From positions 1 through 64,000 of the forward strand of contig JALNZD010000018.1 of assembly GCA_023229505.1 (NCBI GenBank): a DNA stretch of 64,000 nucleotides, in the 5' to 3' direction. The notes beneath the pieces were generated by a model. It saw only the letters and a program-made list of their open reading frames with translations. It searched no databases and was not told where the DNA came from. Every line of letters starts with the position of its first letter. Within the stretch, counting starts at the first letter, position 1. Positions 23,246-33,503 of the stretch are shown here, piece by piece. The stretch comes from Bacteroidales bacterium (lineage in GTDB: Bacteria > Bacteroidota > Bacteroidia > Bacteroidales > JAGOPY01). A program made the translations under genes and the position numbers.

Positions 23246-26200
23246 TTGGTGATAATGGCTTTTTTCGTTATGGCATTACCGCAGGCTGACATGCGGATCA
23301 AATAAATCCCAGGCGTAGACCTATCAATAAACAATTTTCCCCACTGGATCGAATAATTGCCGGCCTGTTCATTCTCCGTTTGAAACGTATTGAGTTTCCG
23401 GCCGTAAACATCGAATAACTCAAAAGTGACATCAGATTCGCAGGGAATGAAGTAATCGATGTTGCAGAAATCCGGGCAGGGATTCGGATTAAAGTCAAGG
23501 ATTAATGGATTGGCCCAGGAACTTGAATTGGCTTCCTTTTTAAAAGAGACCTGGTAATATTTTTTATTTTCACGAGAATTGATAGCCCTTTTTTCCTGCA
23601 AATTAGTCCTATTATTTAAAACATAATATTCATCGATTCGATCTGAGGAGCTCTTTTCATTTCCATAGTATTTTTCGAAAGTGATCATACCGCTGGAATC
23701 ATTTGGCATGTAGCCCCTTATCATTGCCATCGAATCGAGTTCTTCAACCACGGTGGCGCCGATACAGGAGTCGGCAATAAATGCTCCGATTTCCAGGGGA
23801 TGGTCACCGGTATCAAGTTCAATGAAAATAGGGGTGTAATCCGGTTTTTCTGCATAGGTAAAGTTTTCTGATTTTGGCAGATCACGAATAGCGCCGGAAG
23901 AAGTACCTCCCCATTGGAAAGTAACATCTTCAGAACATTCGAGGATCAACATATCGGCGTATTTCAACGGTTTTGTGATGGAGCACATCCAGTACGGTTC
24001 AAGATTTCCTCTAGGAGGTATATATCCCCATACCTTGACACAGACCCAGTCGTGGTGCTTGATCAGGGTGAGTTCATCCAGCACATCGGCCAGAGCAGCA
24101 AATGGATCCTGCGGCCAGGTAGGGTAATATCCCACCCAATTCTGATAGCCCGCATAAATGGTCAGGGGGTATGCCGGATCAAGCTGTGTGCCTTCCATAG
24201 AAAGATAGGAAATATACGAATTATTCGTCTCGAGCTTGTATCCTCTGGTACTGTATATTGCGTTTAAATCTCCTGTCCAATGCGGCCATGAAGTTGTGTA
24301 CATAATATGCTCTTCCAAACCAACTAGTCTCTGGGGTGGCAGGTTGGTCATTTGCAGGTATGTTGGGAAAGGATCGATATTTACCAGGACAGGCTGGGCA
24401 GGGACAGGGTCGTTACCTACCCGGTCGAGGCGCGGGAAGGAGAGCCAGTTCCAGACTCCGAGTCCGGGTTGGAGGGCAAGTTGATCAGGTGAACATTGAA
24501 CAATGCTTATGTTTCCAAGTCCCTGATTAGGAATATACAAGTAATTACTACTTTCATCGAATACCATTTTCTCAGTTGGTGATATAGGAAAAAGATCCTT
24601 AACAAAATTTTCCTGAAGATAGATATCACTACTTAACTCAAAGTCATCACATCTGTAAGAATACAAGCGAATTTGATTTTTATAGTAATTCATATCATAA
24701 TGAAACATGTGTAAATAAACCATATCATTCGCCTGGTTATAATAAGTAGCAATGATGTGATCTTCCACTGGGAACTGTATTTCATGAAGAAATTCATATG
24801 TTGACGCATTATAAAATTGTATTATTGGTTCCAAAAACACAATAATGAGTCTATCATTTCTAGGCGAATATTGACATTCTCTAATTGTTTCAGATAGATA
24901 GATTGTTTCAACAACTGAGAAATTTGATGGATTAATAATAGTTACACTATTGTCTGACAATAAATAAATTTGATTCTTCACTTTATTGTAAAATAATGCA
25001 TTACTATAATTTGAAGGTAATATCTGATAAGAATGAGATCCGATTATTTGGTTGGAGTTATGATCAATTTCTAACAATTTACAACCCCAGATGCCATCTT
25101 CATAGGCCAGTGCAATACAATTCCCATCTTTTAAGAGTGCGAAATCTCTTATTTCATAGGGTGAAGTCAAGCCATTGTTTTGGATCTGTCCAATAGTATA
25201 GTCCGACATATTCATAAACTCTAATACATTCCACCCACCTAAATATGTATAATTATTCTCACCTGGTTGAAATAAATTTACTTGATCTGTAGAAATTACT
25301 TGAAATTGGTCAGTATGGCCATCAACAACAGTTATTTGCGACTCCATATAATCATGATTTGAAACGACAAGTTTTTCAGAACCTGCATGATAAGCAAGAT
25401 CGTAAATAGCTCGACCTATTGCAATTGAAGTGAATGAGTTATCAAATAGGTTTTGGATTGAAAGGAAAGTCTCTGATTCTGGCGAAAAATCTTGAATCCA
25501 GTAATTTTTTTGCCATGTAGGGTTTAGAACTCCTTTTAGGATATCGTCCCCTAAATGAACCTGGTGAATCAACTCCAGTGATAAAGAGTAGCTATCAATG
25601 GAATTCGCTTCGAGGTTGGAAAGAACTATTTGATCATCCCCTGCATGTATTAAATGATTGGATACTCCATTTACGGAGACAGAATTCTCAATATCAGAGC
25701 CGTAAATTTTGTATAAATTATAACCTGAACAATAAACACGATCATTCGAAGGACTACATAGGACCTGATCAACATGTGGTAAAATCAATTCTGCAACAAT
25801 TGGTGAGTTGGTATTCTGACGCGTATAATCAACTATCACCAATTTAAAGTCACCTGCAGTCGTCTTTCCAACAAAATAAGCATAATGAATATTATTACCA
25901 ATATAGCAAGATGATTCAGAGCCGAATACAGGAAAATCATTGATCGAGTAATTTGATATATAATTAAGTTGATTTGTATAAGGATTAATTAAAAATGCAT
26001 CGAGGCATGAATTAGAATTATTTTGGCTGATACAATAAAGTCTGTTTGCTTCGCCTATATATTGCAATTTGGTTGCAATTTTATCCGATATATTATATGA
26101 GTCAAATTCGCTTAGATCTAATGGGTCTATTAAACATATCTGTCCACTTGGTGTTTGTGTTACACTACGTGTAATAGATAAAGCCAGATAGTCATTTTGG

Positions 26201-26775
26201 TGACAAAAAGTGACATCAAATATTTTATATTCAAAAGGTATATCATAATGGCCAAAAGTACTCATAGATGATAGATTAATTCCTACAAGACGGGTATCCC
26301 CAATTATGTGCACACTATTTTGTACCCAATATAATCTATCTAAATCAGGATTGTAATATAGGAAAGAACCTAACAGGGGATCTAAGGATGAAAATTCGTG
26401 AATAATTTGATTGTTATTACAATCAATAACCAGTAATTTATCATCCTCATTTGCACAATAAATATAGTTACGGCTATGATCAAAGGCAAGTTTATGAGTT
26501 TTTTCTATTGTACTATGAAAACCGATAAAATATCCTGTTTGTCCGACAGTGATTGCTCCTACGATTATGCCTGAAGTTTTATTGACGAGGATAATTTTTT
26601 GACCGGTATATACATAAAATAAATTGTTTATGTCATTATAAATGATACTATGTGGTGAAGCTTGAGAATTTTCATTTGGCACATATATATTTTCAAGGAA
26701 AACATCCTGGGCAGTTAAAAAATAAGAACTCGAAATAAAAATTAAAAGAAGTGTTATAAATAATTTTGCTTTCAT
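23242..26775 (-). CDS. Very large beta-propeller-like T9SS cargo protein
   Basis: 1177 residues with an N-terminal signal peptide (LFITLLLIFISSSYFLTAQD). The first about 750 residues consist of YVTN/WD-like blades (NLFYVYTGQKIILVN, NYIYCANEDDKLLVID, NDRVYCSGYNLYKI), indicating one or two beta-propellers. A middle region (about 770-1000) has aromatic-rich sequence resembling that between propeller and C-terminus in other T9SS proteins. The C-terminal about 75 residues (LDFNPNPCPDFCNIDYF... GIYLIRM) are a T9SS sorting domain. Surface-exposed or secreted; no catalytic motif is recognised. The gene is AT-rich in its 5' half. Confidence 0.8.
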   Translation of the reverse strand: MKAKLFITLLLIFISSSYFLTAQDVFLENIYVPNENSQASPHSIIYNDINNLFYVYTGQKIILVNKTSGIIVGAITVGQTGYFIGFHSTIEKTHKLAFDHSRNYIYCANEDDKLLVIDCNNNQIIHEFSSLDPLLGSFLYYNPDLDRLYWVQNSVHIIGDTRLVGINLSSMSTFGHYDIPFEYKIFDVTFCHQNDYLALSITRSVTQTPSGQICLIDPLDLSEFDSYNISDKIATKLQYIGEANRLYCISQNNSNSCLDAFLINPYTNQLNYISNYSINDFPVFGSESSCYIGNNIHYAYFVGKTTAGDFKLVIVDYTRQNTNSPIVAELILPHVDQVLCSPSNDRVYCSGYNLYKIYGSDIENSVSVNGVSNHLIHAGDDQIVLSNLEANSIDSYSLSLELIHQVHLGDDILKGVLNPTWQKNYWIQDFSPESETFLSIQNLFDNSFTSIAIGRAIYDLAYHAGSEKLVVSNHDYMESQITVVDGHTDQFQVISTDQVNLFQPGENNYTYLGGWNVLEFMNMSDYTIGQIQNNGLTSPYEIRDFALLKDGNCIALAYEDGIWGCKLLEIDHNSNQIIGSHSYQILPSNYSNALFYNKVKNQIYLLSDNSVTIINPSNFSVVETIYLSETIRECQYSPRNDRLIIVFLEPIIQFYNASTYEFLHEIQFPVEDHIIATYYNQANDMVYLHMFHYDMNYYKNQIRLYSYRCDDFELSSDIYLQENFVKDLFPISPTEKMVFDESSNYLYIPNQGLGNISIVQCSPDQLALQPGLGVWNWLSFPRLDRVGNDPVPAQPVLVNIDPFPTYLQMTNLPPQRLVGLEEHIMYTTSWPHWTGDLNAIYSTRGYKLETNNSYISYLSMEGTQLDPAYPLTIYAGYQNWVGYYPTWPQDPFAALADVLDELTLIKHHDWVCVKVWGYIPPRGNLEPYWMCSITKPLKYADMLILECSEDVTFQWGGTSSGAIRDLPKSENFTYAEKPDYTPIFIELDTGDHPLEIGAFIADSCIGATVVEELDSMAMIRGYMPNDSSGMITFEKYYGNEKSSSDRIDEYYVLNNRTNLQEKRAINSRENKKYYQVSFKKEANSSSWANPLILDFNPNPCPDFCNIDYFIPCESDVTFELFDVYGRKLNTFQTENEQAGNYSIQWGKLFIDRSTPGIYLIRMSACGNAITKKAIITK

Positions 26776-26883
26776 GGCTTTATAAAATTAAGGTTAATAA
26801 TCGGATTAATTACTAATAGAGGTGGTATAATTAAAAGCTATGGAGGGAAAATTTTTTCAGGAAGAAAGAGAATCAGGGAATTA

Positions 26884-26911
26884 CTCTCTCTCTCTCTCTC
26901 TCTCTCTCTCT
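26884..26911. repeat. (CT)14 microsatellite
   Basis: 28 nt of perfect CT dinucleotide, about 110 nt upstream of the start of the 1177-residue propeller gene. Such tracts are prone to slippage and could vary promoter spacing (phase variation), but the distance from the start makes this uncertain. Confidence 0.95.
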
Positions 26912-27050
26912 ACGGAATTGTGGTATTTCAAACGCCATTTCATAAAGAGTTGAATATTACTCATTTCTCATTTCATGAATTGGGGGATTTAAAAATACAA
27001 CAATATTGAGGGAAAAGCAAGAAAAACTTAAAACAATATTTAAAAAGAAA

Positions 27051-27078
27051 AACGTGTGAATTAAACTATTCACACGTT
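27051..27078 (-). terminator. Rho-independent terminator of the NTF2-like gene
   Basis: AACGTGTGAAT and ATTCACACGTT form a perfect 11-bp stem with a 6-nt loop, followed on the minus strand by TTTTTCTTTTT. It lies about 145 nt after the stop of the minus-strand gene at 27222. Confidence 0.8.
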
Positions 27079-27189
27079 CAAATGTAAAAGAAGATGATCT
27101 AATATTTCCAGATGAATTTACAATGAAACCTGATCAGTTAACAATACGAAAATATTGGCAATCAGATAACTTCAACATTAAAAATCCCA

Positions 27190-27213
27190 TTTTCAAATTT
27201 TCAAATTTCCAAA
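27190..27213. repeat. Octamer TTTTCAAA x3
   Basis: TTTTCAAA, TTTTCAAA, TTTCCAAA directly downstream of the NTF2-like gene stop (27222, minus strand). Confidence 0.8.
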
Positions 27214-27221
27214 TCACCTCC

Positions 27222-27836
27222 TTACTTCTTCCCGTCTTTGGTATCCATCACAGGTTTCTTATCCGTCCCTGAATTTGCCGGGGTTCCACTCTCCTTCGAC
27301 GGCATAATTTTAACATTTGAGGGTGTGCCACCTTGCTGTACTTGTCCTTTGGCTTGTTGGGCTACCGGGCTCTTATCGGCATTCCAGGTTTCCGCCACAA
27401 TCTTCCAGATCCCATCTTTATTTTTCTTCCAGACGTTAAGATACTTGCCATTATCTACTTTTGGCTCAGTAAGTCCGGGGAAAGTCATCGTCAAAGAATA
27501 GGTTCCAATATCAACCATAATATCCTCTCCCATAATTAATTCCGTAGTAGTTTTCTGCCCATCGAGTATTTTATAGCCTCCTTTTTGTCGCCCTAAATTA
27601 TTTGAAAGGATTAGCTTGTACCCTGTTTCCTTTGCCCGGTAATTTGGCAAAGAAATAGCATCACCATCATAATATTTTTCCATAGTTTCATAACTGCCTG
27701 TTTTGACAAGATCTATCATCTCCTTGTTCATTTTCATGATTAAAGATTTCATTTCATCCCTGGATTGAGCAAAAGATCCAAAAGAGAAAAGCATAAGCAA
27801 CAAAACTGTAATAGCATTAATAATCAAGCGTTTCAT
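27222..27836 (-). CDS. Exported NTF2/SnoaL-like (DUF4440-type) protein
   Basis: 204 residues with a signal peptide (ITVLLLMLFSFGSFAQ). The core (about 25-145) is an NTF2-like cone fold of the DUF4440/SnoaL-like class: YDGDAISLPNYRAKETGYK, MVDIGTYSLTM, and the typical end GKYLNVWKKNKDGIWKIVAETWN. Such domains bind small ligands or act as scaffolds; the catalytic role is unknown. A C-terminal low-complexity tail (KGQVQQGGTPSNVK... DTKDGKK) is unusual for the family. A TATCTTTG box lies 41 nt upstream and a good terminator follows. Confidence 0.82.
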   Translation of the reverse strand: MKRLIINAITVLLLMLFSFGSFAQSRDEMKSLIMKMNKEMIDLVKTGSYETMEKYYDGDAISLPNYRAKETGYKLILSNNLGRQKGGYKILDGQKTTTELIMGEDIMVDIGTYSLTMTFPGLTEPKVDNGKYLNVWKKNKDGIWKIVAETWNADKSPVAQQAKGQVQQGGTPSNVKIMPSKESGTPANSGTDKKPVMDTKDGKK

Positions 27837-27876
27837 AATTTAATTTTATTAATTTAACCATTAATTATAACGGGTC

Positions 27877-27884
27877 CAAAGATA
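27877..27884 (-). promoter_or_regulatory. Probable -7 box of the NTF2-like gene
   Basis: TATCTTTG on the minus strand, 41 nt upstream of the start at 27836, matches the Bacteroidota TAnnTTTG element. The -33 element is not clear. Confidence 0.45.
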
Positions 27885-27914
27885 GGAAAAAATCAATTGT
27901 ACAGACATTCATCT

Positions 27915-28775
27915 TCAGGATGAAAGAAGGAAAATCGCCACGATAGCAAGGGCTATGCCGAATGTCAGGGATAAACCGGGAATTACGCCGTAAATCAGTA
28001 ATGAAATACCGACCGTGATGACGGGTGAAAGGCCGGTCATAGGTACCACGATCATTGCTTTTCCGCGGCGCAGAGCATAAACAATGGTAAGCGCACCGAT
28101 AGAATTAAGGACATGTACCATCGCAGCCAGGTAAGGCCCTTTGAAACCCCAGTTAATCTCCTGGCTGAAATCGGTCATCCGGATGGCGACCGGCACAAGT
28201 ATCAAAGCAGTTATGGCCATATACATAAAGATACTCTCTGCCTTCATGGTTTCATTGGCAAATTTCATTACCCAGGCCTGGATACCCCACATCAGGAACA
28301 CAAGCACAGACATTAACAACCATGCATAACCGCTGATATTATCTCCGTCAGGTTTTTGATAGGATAAGAAAAAGATGGCTATGAGTGCAAGGATGATACC
28401 AGCCCATTGACGCAATCCTGCCCGCTCTTTGAGGAAGAGTATAGACAGAAAAATCGTAACTACCGGGAAAAGAGAGATAAAAGGAAAGACGATATAGGCC
28501 GGCCCGGAGCGCAATGCCTCAAACAGGATCAACTGTCCGCCTGCACCCAATAAGCCGATTACTGATCCAAGGAAAATCGATTTACGGTCAGTCTCGGGTT
28601 TCCATTTTATAATGGCCAATGCGACCAGTGCACAGGGGATCATGGTCAGTGCCCACACCGAATAGCCAAGTGTTGCCGGAAATCCCGCTTTCTCAGGGAT
28701 TTCAATGAATGCACCCCATATTCCCCAGAAAATGGTCGTCGTTAAAGCAAAAAATAGCCAGGTTCTCGATTTCAT
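27915..28775 (-). CDS. EamA/DMT-family membrane transporter
   Basis: 286 residues, about 10 hydrophobic helices in two repeated halves of five, the standard EamA layout. The first half has GIWGAFIEIPEKAG and the second ends with MTGLSPVITVGISLLIYG and a helix FGIALAIVAIFLLSS. Members export amino acids, nucleosides or drugs, or have unknown substrates. It is transcribed away from the SusC gene; nothing in the context fixes the substrate. Confidence 0.88.
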   Translation of the reverse strand: MKSRTWLFFALTTTIFWGIWGAFIEIPEKAGFPATLGYSVWALTMIPCALVALAIIKWKPETDRKSIFLGSVIGLLGAGGQLILFEALRSGPAYIVFPFISLFPVVTIFLSILFLKERAGLRQWAGIILALIAIFFLSYQKPDGDNISGYAWLLMSVLVFLMWGIQAWVMKFANETMKAESIFMYMAITALILVPVAIRMTDFSQEINWGFKGPYLAAMVHVLNSIGALTIVYALRRGKAMIVVPMTGLSPVITVGISLLIYGVIPGLSLTFGIALAIVAIFLLSS

Positions 28776-28849
28776 CCTGATATTAATTTTAACAAAAATA
28801 TCAATTTTAACTTACGAAACCTTTCTTTTAGTTTTTTTATCGTTTAATA

Positions 28850-28881
28850 TTTGTTTTTATCTATTTCTTTTCTTATTTTTG
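28850..28881 (+). promoter_or_regulatory. Bacteroidota promoter of the SusC/SusD operon
   Basis: TTTG (28850-28853), 20 nt spacer, TATTTTTG (28874-28881). This is close to the TTTG-N19-TAnnTTTG consensus. It predicts transcription from about 28889 and a leader of about 53 nt before the SusC start at 28942. Confidence 0.6.
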
Positions 28882-28941
28882 CTTATCAGATTCTTTCGAA
28901 AGGTTTATTTATTTTTCATGATGCAATAAATTTACACGAAG

Positions 28942-31932
28942 ATGCATAAAAAATTTCTTAAAACAGCCGGCCTGATGATCATTTTTACATTATGGCTTGG
29001 ACAGGCATGGGCTCAAATATCCGTCACCGGCAAAGTGACCGGAGAAGATGACAACCAGGGATTGCCCGGGGTCAATATCACGGTTAAAGGTACAACTTTG
29101 GGTAGTGTTACTGATGCTGGTGGAAATTACCGCATCACGATAAATTCTCCTGATAATATAATGGTTTTCAGTTATATGGGCTATTTAAGCCAGGAAACCA
29201 AAGTTGGGAACCGTGCCGTGATAAATATTGTCATGAAACAGGACATCAGGGCCTTGGAAGAGGTGGTGGTTATGGGTTACAGTGAAAAGAAAAAGACTGA
29301 AATTTCAAGTGCTGTGACCGTAATGCCTGCTGAAAAACTCAGGGATGTTATCAGCCCCAACCTGACCACCATGCTGCAGGGTAAGGTTTCCGGCGTACAG
29401 ATCATTAACAGCAGCGGCTTTCCCGGTTCCGGCGCCGAGATCAGGATCCGGGGGACCAGTACCCTGAATGGTAATTCGGAGCCTTTGTATGTCGTAGACG
29501 GGATCATTTCAGGTTACGGGGATCCGGGTATCGACCCATCGATGGTTGAAAGTGTAACGATCCTGAAAGATGCCGGGGCCACCGGGCTATATGGCGCAAG
29601 GGCCAATGGCGGGGTCATCATCATCAATACCAAGAAAGGATCTGGCGGTAAAACAAAATATGAGTTCTCCGCCACTGTAGGTATGAGAACGCCTGATTTC
29701 GGAAAAGTAAAGATGATGACCGGATCTGAAGCTTATGAAGCGCATAAAGGCTTATTCGTTGATTCCAACGGCTATTTTGATAAAGTCCGGTTCAATAACA
29801 ACTACGATAAGTCTTTGAAAGACCGTGATTTCGATTGGATCAATGAAATTTTTACTCCCGCCATGGTCAGTAACTATTTCCTTTCAGCTTCCGGTGGTAA
29901 AGACAAATACAATTATTTCGTGGGTGCCAGTTATTTCAATGAAAAAGGCACATTTATGAACACGGATTTTCAAAGGCTGAATTTCCGGTCAAATAACAGC
30001 TATCAATTCTCCGACAGGGTCAACTTCATAGGAAATATCGACCTGAATGTGACTTCCGGTCACAGTTACGATTACATGGACATGTACTATGCTTTTCTGA
30101 CCCTGCCATGGGACAACGCGTATGACGCTGCCGGGAGCCCCAAATATATTGACCAGAACACGGCCGGCTGGTATTCAAGGGATAAAATCAACCCTATCCA
30201 CAGCATACAGAATTCTGATTATGCTTACAGGGGCGCATCAGCGGGATTACAGCTTGGATTGAACATCAATATTCTGAAATGGCTGAGTTTTTCCTCTTCT
30301 GCCGGTCTAAGCTACTGGAACAGCCTGGCCACCAATTCGGTATACCCGGAGGTTGCCGGCCCGTTGCACGGAATCGGAAGCCTCTACCGTCAAAACGACT
30401 TTGGATACGGAATACTCAATACAAATCTTTTCAAGCTTTCTCATTCATTTGGCGACCACAACCTTAGCGGACTGCTGGGGTTTGAAGTCAGTTATGGTTA
30501 TGGTGACAGTTGGGGAGCCTCCGCTGAAGGATTACTGCCTGGGTTTAATGTTTTTAATACGGCATCAAAGAATTATAAAGTATTCGGCTCTTATGAAGAA
30601 TCGGCTGTGACATCTTTCATCAGCCAGGCTAACTACAACTACAAGGAAAAGTACTTCCTGACCGGATCATTCCGTGTCGATAACAACTCCAAGTTTGCCC
30701 CGGATCATAAGACAGCCTACTTCCCCACCCTGAGCGGTTCATGGTTAATGAGCAAGGAGGAATTCATGAAGAATTCCGAAGCGATCAGCAACCTGAAATT
30801 GCGCCTGAGCTGGGGATATACGGGCAATGAAGCTATCGACCCCGGAAAATACAACGCTTTGTATTCACTTACCAGCACCTACAACGCCCAGATCGGCGCC
30901 ATTCCCTTCCAGCTTCCGAATTCTGAGCTGACCTGGGAGATGACACGCCAGCTTGACTTCGGCGTAGAGATTGAGATGCTGAAAAGGTTTGAAATTATTA
31001 TGGATCTTTACCAGAACAAAACTAAAAACTTACTTTTCGTGGCTCAACAGGCGTACTCGATCGGGTACGAATACAGGTGGGAAAACGCCGGAGTTGTGAC
31101 TAACACCGGCGCCGAACTCGGCCTCTCTGCTAAGATTATCGAAAAAACTGATTTCGGTTGGAATTTCGACTTCAACGTAAGTTACAACCAAAATAAAGTC
31201 TCCGATATTGAAAATGCAAAGCCGAGGATCGTCGGCGGCATCGAGCAAAGGCTGGAGAACGGCAAGCCATTGTATGCATTTTACCTCCCCGTCTGGCTCG
31301 GTGTGAATCCCAGCAATGGTGAACCGCTCTGGGAACAGGTGATCAGGGATGAAAACGGGAATATTATTGACAGGGTCGCGACAAACCAGTACAGCAAAGC
31401 TGAAGCGCAATATGTCGGGTCGGCTATGCCCAAATATTATGGCGGTTTAACTACTGATTTAAGGTATAAGAACTGGTCATTGTCATTGAATTTCTCCTAT
31501 ACTGGCGGCAACAAAGTTTATAACAGGGACCGGACCCAATTCGATACGGATGGAGCCGAACCGCTTATGAACTGGATGGTTCCCATGGATGACTGGACGC
31601 GTTGGGAAGAACCGGGCGACGAAGCCAGCCATCCCAGGATGGGCGCCAATTCCCTTTCTTATTATCCTTCCTCCCGCTTCCTTGAGGACGGCAGTTATGT
31701 AAAATTCCGCTATGCCAGGATCACCTATCAATTACCGGGCAAATGGTTCAAGGATAAAATCGGCGGGTTATCCATCACCCTGAGCGGAGATAATCTATAC
31801 ACTTTCACCAAATATTCCGGTATTGATCCCGAAGCTACCCTGCGTATTACCGACTGGTCGATGGCCGGGGTAAATGACCTGAAATATCCCCTGAACCGCC
31901 AGTATAATATAACCGTCAAGCTGAATTTCTAA
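28942..31932 (+). CDS. SusC/RagA-family TonB-dependent outer-membrane transporter
   Basis: 996 residues. A signal peptide (MIIFTLWLGQAWA) is followed by a carboxypeptidase-regulatory-like domain (about 25-105: ISVTGKVTGEDDNQGLPGVN), then the plug (LEEVVVMGYSEKKK TonB-box-like region; GAEIRIRGTSTLNG; PLYVVDGII) and a large barrel to the end (YNITVKLNF). It imports glycan fragments held by its SusD partner and is powered by TonB. It is first in a SusC-SusD-PKD lipoprotein-DUF4832 operon with gaps of 18-107 nt. No anti-sigma-binding STN domain is seen before the CarboxypepD_reg domain, so control is likely by the nearby DeoR regulator or other means, not an ECF sigma system. Confidence 0.95.
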   Translation: MHKKFLKTAGLMIIFTLWLGQAWAQISVTGKVTGEDDNQGLPGVNITVKGTTLGSVTDAGGNYRITINSPDNIMVFSYMGYLSQETKVGNRAVINIVMKQDIRALEEVVVMGYSEKKKTEISSAVTVMPAEKLRDVISPNLTTMLQGKVSGVQIINSSGFPGSGAEIRIRGTSTLNGNSEPLYVVDGIISGYGDPGIDPSMVESVTILKDAGATGLYGARANGGVIIINTKKGSGGKTKYEFSATVGMRTPDFGKVKMMTGSEAYEAHKGLFVDSNGYFDKVRFNNNYDKSLKDRDFDWINEIFTPAMVSNYFLSASGGKDKYNYFVGASYFNEKGTFMNTDFQRLNFRSNNSYQFSDRVNFIGNIDLNVTSGHSYDYMDMYYAFLTLPWDNAYDAAGSPKYIDQNTAGWYSRDKINPIHSIQNSDYAYRGASAGLQLGLNINILKWLSFSSSAGLSYWNSLATNSVYPEVAGPLHGIGSLYRQNDFGYGILNTNLFKLSHSFGDHNLSGLLGFEVSYGYGDSWGASAEGLLPGFNVFNTASKNYKVFGSYEESAVTSFISQANYNYKEKYFLTGSFRVDNNSKFAPDHKTAYFPTLSGSWLMSKEEFMKNSEAISNLKLRLSWGYTGNEAIDPGKYNALYSLTSTYNAQIGAIPFQLPNSELTWEMTRQLDFGVEIEMLKRFEIIMDLYQNKTKNLLFVAQQAYSIGYEYRWENAGVVTNTGAELGLSAKIIEKTDFGWNFDFNVSYNQNKVSDIENAKPRIVGGIEQRLENGKPLYAFYLPVWLGVNPSNGEPLWEQVIRDENGNIIDRVATNQYSKAEAQYVGSAMPKYYGGLTTDLRYKNWSLSLNFSYTGGNKVYNRDRTQFDTDGAEPLMNWMVPMDDWTRWEEPGDEASHPRMGANSLSYYPSSRFLEDGSYVKFRYARITYQLPGKWFKDKIGGLSITLSGDNLYTFTKYSGIDPEATLRITDWSMAGVNDLKYPLNRQYNITVKLNF

Positions 31933-31950
31933 TTTATAATATCGAATGAC

Positions 31951-33474
31951 ATGAAAAGAAATTTCAAAATATTCCTGGTCCTGGGCATTATTCCTTTCCT
32001 TCTAACTGATTGCACGAAAGAATATGACCCTTCCGATATGATAACGCCGGAAAAGCTCATCCAGATGCCTGACGGGCTGACCTATATTGCCAACGGGAAT
32101 TATTCCATGTTCAAGGATGTGCTGTTCTTTAACGGCGTCCAGAACGGGAACTATTCCTACCTGCGTCAATATTTCTATCTTTCCGACTTTTCAGGTGATG
32201 ATGTTGTCTGCGGCCAGGTTACTACCGACCCGCTCTTTTTGAGTTTCAACCTAAATCACGCCCCGGCGCAGGAAAACACTTCTTATTTCTGGTATGTGAG
32301 CTACAAAATGATTTCGGCCACCAACCTGGTGATCAGTTTATATGAGCGGGGTGAACTGTCAGACCCCTCTGCGAAAAATCTTCAGCTCGTCGGAGAGAAT
32401 TACTTCATCAGGGCCTTTGCCCACTTCAGCATGCTGAATTTATTTGCAAAACCATATACGCACGACCCTAATGGCCCTGGAATCGTTATTCGCAATTCGG
32501 ATAATGAACCTGCTCAAAAACCAAGGGCTACCGTCAAAGAGGTTTACGAATTCATTCTCGATGATTTGCGTATAGCCTCCGGGCTCATGCAACCAAATAC
32601 CATCCGGGGAAAAGGTTATGCATCGGTCTATGCTGCTTACGCCCTGATGTCAAGAGCATTCCTTTACATGGAAGAACCCGATTCCGTCATCAAATATTCC
32701 GACCTGGTGATAAATTCCGGCCGTTATAGTATTACTGACGATTATCCCAACTATTTCAGGGCCGCCCCTTCTTCAGATGAAACCATCTGGTGCATCATTT
32801 TTACGGAAGTGGATGACCTGAAAAAGTTTGGCTCCATCGGTTCCATGTATTATTCCGATGGCAATTCAGGATGGGGAGAAGAATATGCTTCTGATCTCTA
32901 TCGTGATCTTTTAGCTGAAAACCCCGGAGATAACAGAAGTCAATATGTAGTACCTTTACTGGATGACCAGGGTAACATCATGACCAAGACAGGTACCGGC
33001 ATACGGATGTATTATATAACCAAATTTTCTTTCCAGGATGGCTCGCCGACACTCAGCTCCCCTGTCATGTTCCGCATATCCGAAATGTACCTGAACCGGG
33101 CCGAAGCATACGCCAGGAAAGGAGACGATGCAGGCGCCTTGAATGACCTGGATGCCATCCGGCAGAACCGCAACATGGCAAATAATCTTTTTAACGGCAC
33201 GGTGCCAGCCGGGAAAACAGCTTTGCAAACCGTCCTTGACGAAAGAAGGCTTGAACTGGCCTTCGAAGGGCACCGGACTTTCGATGTTTACCGCAATAAA
33301 ATGGATTTGAACCGGACATATTGGGGTTACCATCTTACCGGGCTGAAAGAAAGCGATGTGAACTATGATCAGCCTGCCCCAGTGAATATCATTTCATGGA
33401 ACGACCCAAGAATAATTTACTATATCCCTGAAAATGAGATCAGAATAAACACACTCTGCACGCAGAATCCTTAA
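31951..33474 (+). CDS. SusD/RagB-family glycan-binding lipoprotein
   Basis: 507 residues with a lipoprotein signal (FLLTDC). N-terminal TPR-like helices (AHFSMLNLFAKPYTHDPNGPGI, the RAFAHF segment typical of SusD) and the C-terminal RagB/SusD region (RISEMYLNRAEAYARKGD, LDAIRQNRN, LDERRLELAFEGHRTFDVYRNK) are clear. It sits on the SusC lid and binds the glycan at the cell surface. The gene follows SusC by 18 nt. Confidence 0.95.
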   Translation: MKRNFKIFLVLGIIPFLLTDCTKEYDPSDMITPEKLIQMPDGLTYIANGNYSMFKDVLFFNGVQNGNYSYLRQYFYLSDFSGDDVVCGQVTTDPLFLSFNLNHAPAQENTSYFWYVSYKMISATNLVISLYERGELSDPSAKNLQLVGENYFIRAFAHFSMLNLFAKPYTHDPNGPGIVIRNSDNEPAQKPRATVKEVYEFILDDLRIASGLMQPNTIRGKGYASVYAAYALMSRAFLYMEEPDSVIKYSDLVINSGRYSITDDYPNYFRAAPSSDETIWCIIFTEVDDLKKFGSIGSMYYSDGNSGWGEEYASDLYRDLLAENPGDNRSQYVVPLLDDQGNIMTKTGTGIRMYYITKFSFQDGSPTLSSPVMFRISEMYLNRAEAYARKGDDAGALNDLDAIRQNRNMANNLFNGTVPAGKTALQTVLDERRLELAFEGHRTFDVYRNKMDLNRTYWGYHLTGLKESDVNYDQPAPVNIISWNDPRIIYYIPENEIRINTLCTQNP

Positions 33475-33503
33475 AATTTATATTAATCTTTAACATTAAA
33501 ACT

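Larger units (their letters stand above)
26776..27221. other. Gene-free spacer with microsatellite and terminator
   Basis: 446 nt without a supported gene. It contains a (CT)14 microsatellite at 26884-26911, a minus-strand terminator hairpin at 27051-27078, and an octamer repeat near the stop of the NTF2-like gene at 27190-27213. Confidence 0.7.
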
